Source: SFLA01 sp045595785 (GTDB lineage: Bacteria; Bacillota; Clostridia; Oscillospirales; CAG-382). From it: a DNA stretch of 64,000 bases. The position numbers were made by a program, and so were the translations under genes. The stretch covers positions 26,688 through 90,687 of the forward strand of contig JAZOBE010000015.1 of the NCBI GenBank assembly GCA_045595785.1, read 5' to 3'. This document shows, piece after piece, positions 8,961 to 15,847 of this stretch (its first letter is position 1; every line of letters starts with the position of its first letter). Under the pieces are notes generated by a model that was not told the DNA's origin, did no database searches, and saw only the letters and a program-made list of their open reading frames with translations.

Positions 8961-10134
8961 AAAGAATCTCGCTTCTCAACGCAATATTTTTGTTTATCAC
9001 AACGCGCGCTTTAAGTAAGTGCGCGTTGTTTTTTTTATCAAACAAGTGCTCTGTTTCCATACTTGTAATTTCGCCGTCTGCCTCTTTTTCAAGCCAAGTT
9101 AAAAAACGCTTTTCCGCTTCTCGTTTTGCTTCTTCCGCGGTTATTTCGTATTCTTTTTGGATGTATTCCTTGTATATCGCTTTTGATATTCTGAAGGGAA
9201 GCTTTAATCCGAAAAGTGTAATATTTTTTTCTTCGGCAACAATATCATATTTTTCATATCCCGTTTCTTCTGTAAAGAATAAAGAAATGGGGAAACCAAG
9301 CACAAAAAGCTGTGCTTTTTCTTTTGTTTTTCCCGTGTAGCTTTTTCCCGTTTTGTTAAGCGGTATTTCAAAGCATACATTCTCTGTAACGTCTGCATAA
9401 ACGTATCCCTTTGCGTTTACCAGCTTGTATGCTCCGTATCGGTTTTCAACAATTCCGTTTATAAGTAATTGCCCTTCGGTAACCACGTCGCCAATCTTTA
9501 TTTCAGGGTGCCCCTCCGCCGCAATTACGTTGGTTATTATTCCGTCCTGCTTTGCCACCAGATTGCAGTACCCGTCGGATGGAAACTCTTCTTTCGGCAT
9601 ATAAACTCTTTCAATAACGTCAACGGTGGCAACAGTACCTTTAATATTTATAGCAAGAGAAGAAAGCGGTGTATAATCAAGCAAAATGTATTCCGCCGTG
9701 CGGTCGGCATCAAGATTTGGGATAAAGGTTCCCTCCTTTATTCCGTGGGAAAACAATACTTTTTTTATTTCTTCCGTGCTTATATTCACGTTACCCGTCA
9801 CTTTTATTTCCCATACGAACATAGAGGTGTATAACAGTATTGCCGCTCCCAACAAAATTCCCAAATATATCCCGTACCGCTTTCTGTAACGTGACACTAT
9901 GAAGGGGAGTCCCTTTCTTTCTGTTATAACCGCCTCTGCCCCTGCTTCGGCGGCGGCAGCAATAAAAGCTTCACAAGAAAAAAGGGAAACCTTTACGGTT
10001 ATATAATCGTCCTCTGCAATAGGTGAAAAGAAAAAGATTCCTTTTTTACGGCAGTGCTCAAAAACCATCGGTGCTTGGTGGGCGGGAAGGGATAGGGTAT
10101 AGGATCCGAATATACTACGTAACGGTCGGTTCAT
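8938..10134 (-). CDS. yqfD: Sporulation protein YqfD (stage IV)
   Basis: 398 residues. Soluble N-terminal region (1-90), one membrane segment (about 91-112, GIYLGILLGAAILLYTSMFVW), then a large outer region. The family is needed for spore formation in Bacillus and acts in the mother cell with YqfC. Length and layout match the family. It starts at ATG 10134, overlapping the end of yqfC by 20 bases, so the two are translated from one message. The 3' end overlaps pepV on the other strand by 23 bases with no room for a terminator. Confidence 0.9.
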   Translation of the reverse strand: MNRPLRSIFGSYTLSLPAHQAPMVFEHCRKKGIFFFSPIAEDDYITVKVSLFSCEAFIAAAAEAGAEAVITERKGLPFIVSRYRKRYGIYLGILLGAAILLYTSMFVWEIKVTGNVNISTEEIKKVLFSHGIKEGTFIPNLDADRTAEYILLDYTPLSSLAINIKGTVATVDVIERVYMPKEEFPSDGYCNLVAKQDGIITNVIAAEGHPEIKIGDVVTEGQLLINGIVENRYGAYKLVNAKGYVYADVTENVCFEIPLNKTGKSYTGKTKEKAQLFVLGFPISLFFTEETGYEKYDIVAEEKNITLFGLKLPFRISKAIYKEYIQKEYEITAEEAKREAEKRFLTWLEKEADGEITSMETEHLFDKKNNAHLLKARVVINKNIALRSEILFTPPNKP

Positions 10135-10354
10135 ATTTCACACCTCGTATTATTCCGTCAATACTTATCTTGTCGCCGGTCAGGTAATGCATTTTCAGGT
10201 TTTTTCCGTATACGGTAAGAGTAAGCTTTTTTCCTTGAAGTACAATTATATCCTTGCCGTATTCAAGCATTTTCCCATATCCGTCGGCACACAGAAAGGT
10301 ATTTCCCCGTATCTCAAGAAAGGTTCCAAATAAACTGTCGGGTGTTTTTTTCAT
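10115..10354 (-). CDS. yqfC: Sporulation protein YqfC (YabP/YqfC family)
   Basis: 79-residue beta-rich protein of the YabP/YqfC family (pattern I-R-G, L-x-VYGKNLK-M-x-YLTGDKI-S-I-DG-I near the end). It is encoded directly upstream of yqfD, as in other endospore formers. The start is ATG 10354, with GGAGG at 10365-10369 on the minus strand. In B. subtilis yqfC-yqfD belongs to the sigma-E mother-cell regulon. A candidate sigma-E-like site in the divergent intergenic region fits that. Confidence 0.88.
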   Translation of the reverse strand: MKKTPDSLFGTFLEIRGNTFLCADGYGKMLEYGKDIIVLQGKKLTLTVYGKNLKMHYLTGDKISIDGIIRGVKYEPTVT

Positions 10355-10391
10355 ATTTCAACCGCCTCCCATATATATTTATTATGGGAGG
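10351..10391. promoter_or_regulatory. Divergent yqfC/ylbJ control region with inverted repeat
   Basis: Only 46 bases separate the two divergent start codons. A 9-bp inverted repeat (10365-10373 with 10383-10391, CCTCCCATA/TATGGGAGG) holds the Shine-Dalgarno of each gene in one arm. On the plus strand TCATATT (10351-10357) and CATATATA (10370-10377) resemble the -35 and -10 of sigma-E promoters, with a slightly short spacer; a similar but weaker pair can be read on the minus strand. No sigma-A promoter fits. The sigma-E reading is inference. Confidence 0.45.
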
Positions 10392-10400
10392 TGCGCCTTT

Positions 10401-11291
10401 ATGAATACGACCTTGCGCCGCTTTTTCGGAATGGGAATAAACGGCTTTTTTGTTTTGCTGTTTATATATCTGCTTGCCCGTCCGGAACTGGCAAGTATAT
10501 CCTCCAAAAACGCCGTCTCCTTTTGTATAAGCAGTATCATACCGTCGCTTTATATATACTTGGTGCTGTCGCAGCGTATCGTCGCCATAAGCGGAGTTTC
10601 AAAGCTGTGTGCCAACAAGGTGTGGGGCGGAGTATTCGTTGTGTTACTGGGCTTTTTGTGCGGTTATCCGTCGGGCGCCCGAAATTGCGTTTATTTGTAT
10701 GAAAACGGGCTGATATCCCGCAAAAAAGGGGAATACCTTTGTTGTATAAGCGGCAGTGCCTCCCTTTCCTTTATACTTACTTTTGCAGGCGCTCAAATAC
10801 TTGAAAGCAGAATACGCGGATTAAAGCTTGCATTGTTTCAAATTCTTGCCGCTGTAATTACGGCGGTCATACTTTATCCGTTTCTGCTTAAGGGAGACGC
10901 CTTCGTTTTGTCGGAAAGCATAAAAAAACGTCCCCGTTCAACAGGATTGACGGAGGCGATTTCAGATTCCGCTTATCTTATGGTGCGTATATGCGGATTT
11001 ATATGCACCTTTTTTGTTTTTGGCGGAATAGCGGAGAATATTCTGCCCAGCGACAGTATCTGGGGTGTGGTTATAAGAGGAATGTTAGAGTTTTCGGGCG
11101 GAATCTACAGCGCATCCAAATTCAGTATAGAAACAAGGGAGGTATTGTGCAGCTTGTTTTTGGGGTTCGGGTCGCTGTCAGCCATAATGCAGACCGCATC
11201 CGTTATTAAAGGCGTATTCTCACTAAAACCTTTTTTGATTTCAAGATTTATCATAGCATCGCTTATGACGGTTTTCGCCTTGCTTACTTGA
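10401..11291 (+). CDS. ylbJ: YlbJ-like sporulation integral membrane protein
   Basis: 296-residue membrane protein with about eight hydrophobic segments. The central GFLCGYPSGARNCVYLYENGLIS segment matches the GYPSGAK motif of YlbJ/SpoIIIV-type sporulation membrane proteins, as do the flanking PSLYIYLVLS helix and SGSASLSFI loop. It is shorter than B. subtilis YlbJ (about 400). The family is required for spore cortex or coat maturation in the mother cell. The start is ATG 10401, ten bases after GGGAGG. It diverges from yqfC-yqfD, so three sporulation genes share one intergenic region. Its stop codon lies inside the -35 box of the next promoter. Confidence 0.82.
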   Translation: MNTTLRRFFGMGINGFFVLLFIYLLARPELASISSKNAVSFCISSIIPSLYIYLVLSQRIVAISGVSKLCANKVWGGVFVVLLGFLCGYPSGARNCVYLYENGLISRKKGEYLCCISGSASLSFILTFAGAQILESRIRGLKLALFQILAAVITAVILYPFLLKGDAFVLSESIKKRPRSTGLTEAISDSAYLMVRICGFICTFFVFGGIAENILPSDSIWGVVIRGMLEFSGGIYSASKFSIETREVLCSLFLGFGSLSAIMQTASVIKGVFSLKPFLISRFIIASLMTVFALLT

Positions 11292-11316
11292 CAAAACGAG
11301 GAATAGGTCGTATAAT
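11288..11316 (+). promoter_or_regulatory. Perfect-consensus sigma-A promoter
   Basis: TTGACA (11288-11293), exactly 17 bases, TATAAT (11311-11316). All 12 consensus positions match. The -35 box contains the ylbJ stop codon (TGA 11289-11291). Confidence 0.9.
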
Positions 11317-11334
11317 AAGGACGAGGTGAAAAAA

Positions 11335-11529
11335 ATGTCCGCATCTGTCGATAAAAGCTGTATCAACTGCATACATTCCAACGGCGAATTTGAAGGCTGT
11401 TATTGCGTACATAAGGGCGCAGTGTCTGCCCACGGCAACTGTCGCAAGTATAAGCTTGACCTGCTTAAAATAAAGCCTCGTCCTCCCATTAATTTGAATA
11501 CACAAGATATCAGTATCGAAGCTATATAA
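11335..11529 (+). CDS. Small cysteine-rich protein, probable metal binder
   Basis: 64-residue protein with CINCIH near the N-terminus, GCYCVHKG in the middle and GNCRKY after it. Cysteines and histidines in this pattern suggest a zinc-ribbon or similar metal site. A basic and proline-rich tail follows (KIKPRPPI). I do not recognise a named family. The start is ATG 11335, seven bases after GAGGTG; GTG at 11326 is possible but would use up the Shine-Dalgarno. The gene is monocistronic between a perfect sigma-A promoter and a strong terminator, so it is likely well transcribed. There is no signal peptide, so it should be cytosolic. Confidence 0.75.
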   Translation: MSASVDKSCINCIHSNGEFEGCYCVHKGAVSAHGNCRKYKLDLLKIKPRPPINLNTQDISIEAI

Positions 11530-11551
11530 ACAAAAATCTTTCAGCTATTCT

Positions 11552-11590
11552 AAAACAGCCTTAGCTCCCAACGGGAGAGAAGGCTGTTTT
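11552..11590 (+). terminator. Terminator after the Cys-rich small gene
   Basis: Outer 11-bp stem AAAACAGCCTT/AAGGCTGTTTT (11552-11562 with 11580-11590) plus an inner CTCCC/GGGAG stem. The U-run is formed by the 3' arm. Confidence 0.85.
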
Positions 11591-11615
11591 GTGTTTTACG
11601 GGAATGATAAAGCTA

Positions 11616-11656
11616 TTGACAAATCTATTTTTGTGTGATAAAATATCAAACGATAT
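11616..11656 (+). promoter_or_regulatory. Promoter and possible operator of the TetR-ABC operon
   Basis: TTGACA (11616-11621), 17-bp spacer ending TGTGTGA, TAAAAT (11639-11644). The inverted repeat ATATC-AAAC-GATAT (11643-11656) covers the end of the -10 and the start site. This is a usual place for a TetR-type repressor to bind its own promoter; the regulator-site pairing is inferred. Confidence 0.7.
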
Positions 11657-11687
11657 ATAACATAAGATATATTAATGGAGGTGCGCT

Positions 11688-12251
11688 ATGCCGCCGAAAG
11701 TAAGAATTACAAAAGAAGATATTATTAATGCTGCGGTGGAGCTTGTAAGAGAAAACGGGGAAGGGGCAGTAAATGCAAGAGCTGTCGCTGCAGCTTTGAA
11801 TTGCTCCACACAGCCTGTGTTTTCTAACTTTGATACTATGGATGAACTGCAAAAAGCTATGTTAAATGCAGTGTACGACCGCTATCGGGGGTTTATTAAA
11901 AACGAGGTCGAAAGCGGACAGTATCCCACATATAAAGCCTTTGGCATGGCATATATTCGCTTTGCTAAAGAAGAAAAGGAGCTGTTTAAGCTGATCTTTA
12001 TGCGAGACAGAACCGGAGAGGATATGTCTCCCACGTTGGACTTCGAGGAGTCCGCTCAAATGATTATGAAAGCAAGCGGTGTAACTATAGAAAAGGCAAG
12101 ATTAATGCACTTGGAGATATGGACTTGCGTTCACGGAATCGGAACAATGCTTGCCACATCCTTTTTACCCCTTGAGCGGGAGCTTATCAGCGATATGCTT
12201 ACCGATGTGTATCATGGGATACGCGCGCGTCACCTTACGGAGGAAAAGTAA
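11688..12251 (+). CDS. TetR family transcriptional regulator
   Basis: 187 residues. The N-terminal helix-turn-helix (about 8-50) reads TKEDIINAAVELVRENG, then VNARAVAAALNCSTQPVFSNF, the classical TetR recognition region. The C-terminal ligand and dimer domain is unassigned, with a WTCVHGIGTMLATSF helix. It probably represses the exporter genes that follow until a drug or metabolite binds. The ATG at 11688 has GGAGGTG eight bases upstream. The ABC ATPase starts two bases after its last codon. Confidence 0.92.
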   Translation: MPPKVRITKEDIINAAVELVRENGEGAVNARAVAAALNCSTQPVFSNFDTMDELQKAMLNAVYDRYRGFIKNEVESGQYPTYKAFGMAYIRFAKEEKELFKLIFMRDRTGEDMSPTLDFEESAQMIMKASGVTIEKARLMHLEIWTCVHGIGTMLATSFLPLERELISDMLTDVYHGIRARHLTEEK

Positions 12252-12252
12252 A

Positions 12253-12981
12253 ATGTATGCAATAAAAACAGACGGTCTTACAAAGCGGTACCGCGATATT
12301 ACAGCCGTCGATAAACTGTCGCTTTGTGTCAAAGAGGGAGAATTATTTTCTCTTTTGGGAGTAAACGGCGCCGGAAAAACCACAACTATAAAAATGCTTT
12401 CTTGCCTTACGGCACCCACAAGCGGAGATGCTTTTCTGAACGGAAAAAGTATTTGCAACGATTCTGCCTCCGTAAAATCAATTATAGCCGTTTCACCGCA
12501 GGAAACTGCGGTTGCGCCCGGACTGTCCGTTGGCGAAAATCTTGAACTTATGTGCGGTGTTTACGGGTTTTCAAAGAATAAGCAAAAAGAGAAAATAAAT
12601 GAACTTACCAAACTGCTTGGACTTGAAAGTGTATTAAAAAGGAAAGCAGGTAAGCTATCAGGCGGCTGGCAGAGGCGTTTAAGTATAGCAATGGCACTTA
12701 TCAGTGAGCCTAAAATTCTTTTTCTCGATGAACCTACTCTCGGTCTTGACGTTATTGCGCGGAGCGAGCTTTGGCAGCTTATTCGTTCCTTAAAAGGCAA
12801 GATTACGATTATTCTAACTACACACTATATGGAAGAAGCCGAGTCGCTTTCCGACCGTATTGGGATTATGAAGGACGGCAGGCTTATAATATGTGATACC
12901 GCAGAAAAGATAAAGGAATCTGCAAATACGGAAAGCTTTGAGCAAGCGTTTGTACGTATTGTCAAGGGGGTGGCACAATGA
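12253..12981 (+). CDS. ABC transporter ATP-binding protein (drug/antibiotic export type)
   Basis: 242-residue ATPase. Walker A GVNGAGKTT, Q-loop in AVSPQETAV, signature LSGGWQRRL (W replaces the usual Q), Walker B ILFLDEPTLGLD, and switch His in LTTHYMEEAESL. This is the CcmA/DrrA subclass, which pairs with two ABC-2 permease subunits at the membrane. The ATG at 12253 is one base past the TetR stop. The permease ATG overlaps its stop (ATGA), so the two proteins are probably made in equal amounts. Substrate unknown; TetR control suggests a toxic compound. Confidence 0.94.
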   Translation: MYAIKTDGLTKRYRDITAVDKLSLCVKEGELFSLLGVNGAGKTTTIKMLSCLTAPTSGDAFLNGKSICNDSASVKSIIAVSPQETAVAPGLSVGENLELMCGVYGFSKNKQKEKINELTKLLGLESVLKRKAGKLSGGWQRRLSIAMALISEPKILFLDEPTLGLDVIARSELWQLIRSLKGKITIILTTHYMEEAESLSDRIGIMKDGRLIICDTAEKIKESANTESFEQAFVRIVKGVAQ

Positions 12982-13709
12982 GAATGTTCACTTTTGCGAA
13001 GAGAAATGCAAAAGAGATTGTTCGGGATCCGTTGAACATTTGCTTTGGTTTGGGCTTTCCGCTCGTCTTGATTTTACTGCTAAGCGCAATTCAGGCAAAC
13101 GTGCCTGTTCCTTTGTTTGAGATAGAGCATTTAACTCCCGGAATTATTGTGTTCGGACTTTCGTTTATGACTCTCTTTTCCGCAACGCTGATTTCCAAGG
13201 ATAGGGGCAGTTCGTTGCTTCAGAGATTATATACAACTCCTCTTACACCCATTGATTTTATTCTGGGGTATACTTTGCCTATCATTCCCTTCGCCGCGGC
13301 GCAAGGTACGGTCTGCTATATAGTTGCTATACTGCTCGGACTTGATATAACAGTCAATATCGTATTTGCCGTTCTTGCTGTCATACCTATATCTATCCTT
13401 TTCATTGCACTTGGTTTACTGTTCGGCAGTATTTTGAAGGATAAACAAGTAGGCGGAATATGCGGAGGATTGCTTACAAATCTTACAGCGTGGATGTCGG
13501 GCGCTTGGTTTGACCTTGAGCTCGTGGGCGGTATATTCAAGAAAATAGCATACGCATTGCCCTTTGTTCATGCCGTGGAAGCGGAACGTGCCGTGCTTTC
13601 CGGAAATTATGCTGATATATTCCCTCATTTATGGTGGGTATTGGGATATGGGGCAGCTGCGCTTACCATAGCTGTGCTTTTGTTCTTGCGACAAATGAGA
13701 AAGCAATAG
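12978..13709 (+). CDS. ABC-2 type transporter permease
   Basis: 243 residues with six hydrophobic segments and the ABC-2 layout: cytosolic N-terminus MRMFTFAKRNAKEIVRDP, first helix in FGLGFPLVLILLL, a coupling-helix region SKDRGSSLLQRLYTTPL, and a conserved LTNLTAWMSGAWF helix. It forms the membrane channel for the ATPase encoded directly upstream, with which it overlaps by ATGA. Being one half-size permease, it probably works as a homodimer. Last gene of the TetR-ABC operon, followed by a terminator. Confidence 0.93.
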   Translation: MRMFTFAKRNAKEIVRDPLNICFGLGFPLVLILLLSAIQANVPVPLFEIEHLTPGIIVFGLSFMTLFSATLISKDRGSSLLQRLYTTPLTPIDFILGYTLPIIPFAAAQGTVCYIVAILLGLDITVNIVFAVLAVIPISILFIALGLLFGSILKDKQVGGICGGLLTNLTAWMSGAWFDLELVGGIFKKIAYALPFVHAVEAERAVLSGNYADIFPHLWWVLGYGAAALTIAVLLFLRQMRKQ

Positions 13710-13713
13710 TAAT

Positions 13714-13744
13714 AAAACCCTCGCACAAACTGTGCGAGGGTTTT
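13714..13744. terminator. Bidirectional terminator
   Basis: 14-bp stem AAAACCCTCGCACA/TGTGCGAGGGTTTT (13714-13727 with 13731-13744), short loop, A-rich 5' and T-rich 3' arms. It lies between the convergent permease and lipoprotein genes and can end transcription from both sides. Confidence 0.92.
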
Positions 13745-13746
13745 AA

Positions 13747-14199
13747 TCATTTTATGATTTCATAGCCTTGTTTTGTGTAGTGAGCGTCTTCGTATTGTTC
13801 TGTAAGCAGAGAAAGGCTTTCAAAATGCACGGAATTATTGATAACGCACACCATACATGCAGTTTCATCGTTAGAAACCAACGAATATATCTTTTTAACC
13901 GACCTTATATCATAATAATCCATAGCGTCCTTATATCCGTACACCGTTTCGTAAAACTCACAGGTGTATTCCTTGATAGCCCCGTTTTCCTCTACATAAA
14001 TGAGGTAAACGATGCAATCCAGTGCGGTATCATAAGGCTTTTTTACTACCAGCTTTTCCTCGTCTGAAACACCGATATCCGCAATAATACTTTCCATTCT
14101 TTCGTCGGAACGGGAAATATCATCGTCGGAATATCCTTCGCATGAGGTAAAAATCAGGCAGAATAAAACAAGCAAAATAATAAATATTTGCTTTTTCAT
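13747..14199 (-). CDS. Predicted lipoprotein of unknown function
   Basis: 150 residues with a lipoprotein signal ending IFTSC (Cys20), an acidic linker (EGYSDDDISRSDE) and one small domain with no recognised motif. The ATG at 14199 shares a base with the asd stop codon (TAATG), so it is translated with asd as the last gene of the GNAT-asd unit. There is no sequence support for a role in the aspartate pathway. Confidence 0.8.
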   Translation of the reverse strand: MKKQIFIILLVLFCLIFTSCEGYSDDDISRSDERMESIIADIGVSDEEKLVVKKPYDTALDCIVYLIYVEENGAIKEYTCEFYETVYGYKDAMDYYDIRSVKKIYSLVSNDETACMVCVINNSVHFESLSLLTEQYEDAHYTKQGYEIIK

Positions 14200-15272
14200 T
14201 AGTCAAGTAATCCCTTTGCGTAAAGGAATTCTGCAGTAAGAAGTCCGCCGCCTGCCGCACCGCGGAGGGTATTGTGGGACAGACATACAAACTTGTAGTC
14301 AAAGATGGGGTCCTTGCGGAGTCTGCCTACGCAGATGCCCATGCCGCCCTCGGTATTACGGTCAACACCGGTCTGGGGACGGTTATCTTCTTCAAAATAG
14401 GTTATAAACTGCTTGGGTGCAGAGGGAAGGCCGAGCTTCTGAGGCTCGCCCTTATATTCTGCCCACGCCTTAAGGATCTCCTCTTCCGTGGGAGGATTCT
14501 TGAACTTTACTGATACGGTTGCAAGATGTCCGTCGGAAACGGGAACACGAACGCACTGGGCGGAAATAATAGGGTTAGCCGCATTAACGATAACTCCGTC
14601 TTCTACCTTACCCCAAACCTTAAGAGGTTCTTTTTCGCTCTTCTCTTCTTCACCGCCGATGAAGGGAATGATATTATCCAGAATGCCCTCAAAGCTTTCA
14701 AGAGTTTTGCCGGCGCCGGAAACAGCCTGATAAGTGCTTACATTGATATACTCGATACCGCAATCGAGAAGGGGAGTGAGTGCGGGAACGTAGGTCTGAA
14801 TAGAGCAATTGGGCTTAACGGCGATATAGCCTCTCTTTGTGCCCAGACGCTTTTTCTGTGCCTCGATAACCTCGGTGTGATCGGGGTTAACTTCGGGAAT
14901 AAACATAGGTACGTCGGGAGTGCCGCGGTTTGCAGAGTTGTTGGAAACAACGATTAACTCTGCCTTTGCGTAGATTTCTTCAAGGTTTTTTGTGTACGCT
15001 TTATCCATATCGATAGCGCAGAATACGAAATCGCACTTTTCTTTGATTGTTTCAATATCTTCGGAATCGATTATCTCCATACCCTTAACGTATTCGGGCA
15101 TAGGGAGGGGAACGCGCCATCTGTTACCAATGGCCTCTTCATATTTCTTTCCTGCACTTCTGGAGGAAGCTGCAAGGCAAGTAACGTCAAAATAAGGGTG
15201 GTTTTCAAGTAAGGTAATAAAGCGCTGACCTACCATACCGGTTGCGCCAACAATACCGGCTCTTTTTTTCAT
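14199..15272 (-). CDS. asd: Aspartate-semialdehyde dehydrogenase
   Basis: 357-residue NADPH enzyme that reduces aspartyl phosphate to aspartate semialdehyde, the branch point to lysine/diaminopimelate, methionine and threonine. N-terminal Rossmann motif GIVGATGMVGQRF. Active-site Cys lies in KPNCSIQTY, and the substrate loop is YQAVSGAGKTL. Length and the NRWRVPLPMPEYV region fit the longer Asd type first described in archaea and yeast but common in Clostridia. The start is ATG 15272. It overlaps the downstream lipoprotein by one base and follows the GNAT gene by 18 bases. Confidence 0.93.
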   Translation of the reverse strand: MKKRAGIVGATGMVGQRFITLLENHPYFDVTCLAASSRSAGKKYEEAIGNRWRVPLPMPEYVKGMEIIDSEDIETIKEKCDFVFCAIDMDKAYTKNLEEIYAKAELIVVSNNSANRGTPDVPMFIPEVNPDHTEVIEAQKKRLGTKRGYIAVKPNCSIQTYVPALTPLLDCGIEYINVSTYQAVSGAGKTLESFEGILDNIIPFIGGEEEKSEKEPLKVWGKVEDGVIVNAANPIISAQCVRVPVSDGHLATVSVKFKNPPTEEEILKAWAEYKGEPQKLGLPSAPKQFITYFEEDNRPQTGVDRNTEGGMGICVGRLRKDPIFDYKFVCLSHNTLRGAAGGGLLTAEFLYAKGLLD

Positions 15273-15290
15273 GGTGATTGTTTTCCTTTG

Positions 15291-15764
15291 CTAAATAAGA
15301 TCTTTGTATATACCGGGCACGCTGTCTTCTATAACAGTTGCACCGGACATTTTGTTATAAAAGTTTACGGGACCTGCGCTACCTATAATAGCATAAGCAT
15401 AGCCCTCGTCGCGCATAGCCTCCATACAGCGGAGGAACAGCGCACCGCCAATTCCCTTGCCGCGCTGGGTCTCATCAACACCGGTGGGACCAAAGAAATC
15501 ACGGTATGTACAGTCATAGCCTGCAAATCCCAAAATCTTCTTTTCGTTTACATCATATGCAATAAAGCAGCTTACGGGGAATTTTGTGAAAGCGGCAGAG
15601 ATTTCATCAGACCAGCCGTCGCCAAACTGCTGTCTTACCCATTCAACTACCTTTGTCTTGTTGGGAGTCATAGGACGGATTATTTCAATACCGTATTCCT
15701 TTAATTTTTTATAAAGCTCTGTGGAATCGGGAAGTTCGTAAAGCTTAACGAGCATATCGGGCAT
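15291..15764 (-). CDS. GNAT family N-acetyltransferase
   Basis: 157 residues with a GNAT acetyl-CoA binding motif ETQRGKGIGGALFLRCMEAM and the preceding beta strand FAGYDCTYRDFFGPTGV. A C-terminal strand-helix unit (YAYAIIGSAGPVNFYNKMSGA) completes the fold. The acceptor substrate is unknown. The ATG at 15764 has AAGGAG nine bases upstream. First gene of a likely GNAT-asd-lipoprotein operon; a hairpin lies upstream, at the end of the LRR gene. Confidence 0.9.
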   Translation of the reverse strand: MPDMLVKLYELPDSTELYKKLKEYGIEIIRPMTPNKTKVVEWVRQQFGDGWSDEISAAFTKFPVSCFIAYDVNEKKILGFAGYDCTYRDFFGPTGVDETQRGKGIGGALFLRCMEAMRDEGYAYAIIGSAGPVNFYNKMSGATVIEDSVPGIYKDLI

Positions 15765-15802
15765 AGCTGAATACTCCTTTATATAAAAATAATTATTATT
15801 TT

Positions 15803-15840
15803 GGGGACGGATAGAATATCTTCCGTCCCCTTAACTTTGG
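15803..15840 (-). terminator. Hairpin after the LRR gene, possible terminator
   Basis: Perfect 9-bp stem GGGGACGGA/TCCGTCCCC (15803-15811 with 15832-15840) with a 20-nt loop. On the minus strand it is followed by CAAAATAATAATTATTTTT, a weak U-run, so termination may be partial. Confidence 0.5.
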
Positions 15841-15847
15841 TTTTTAT

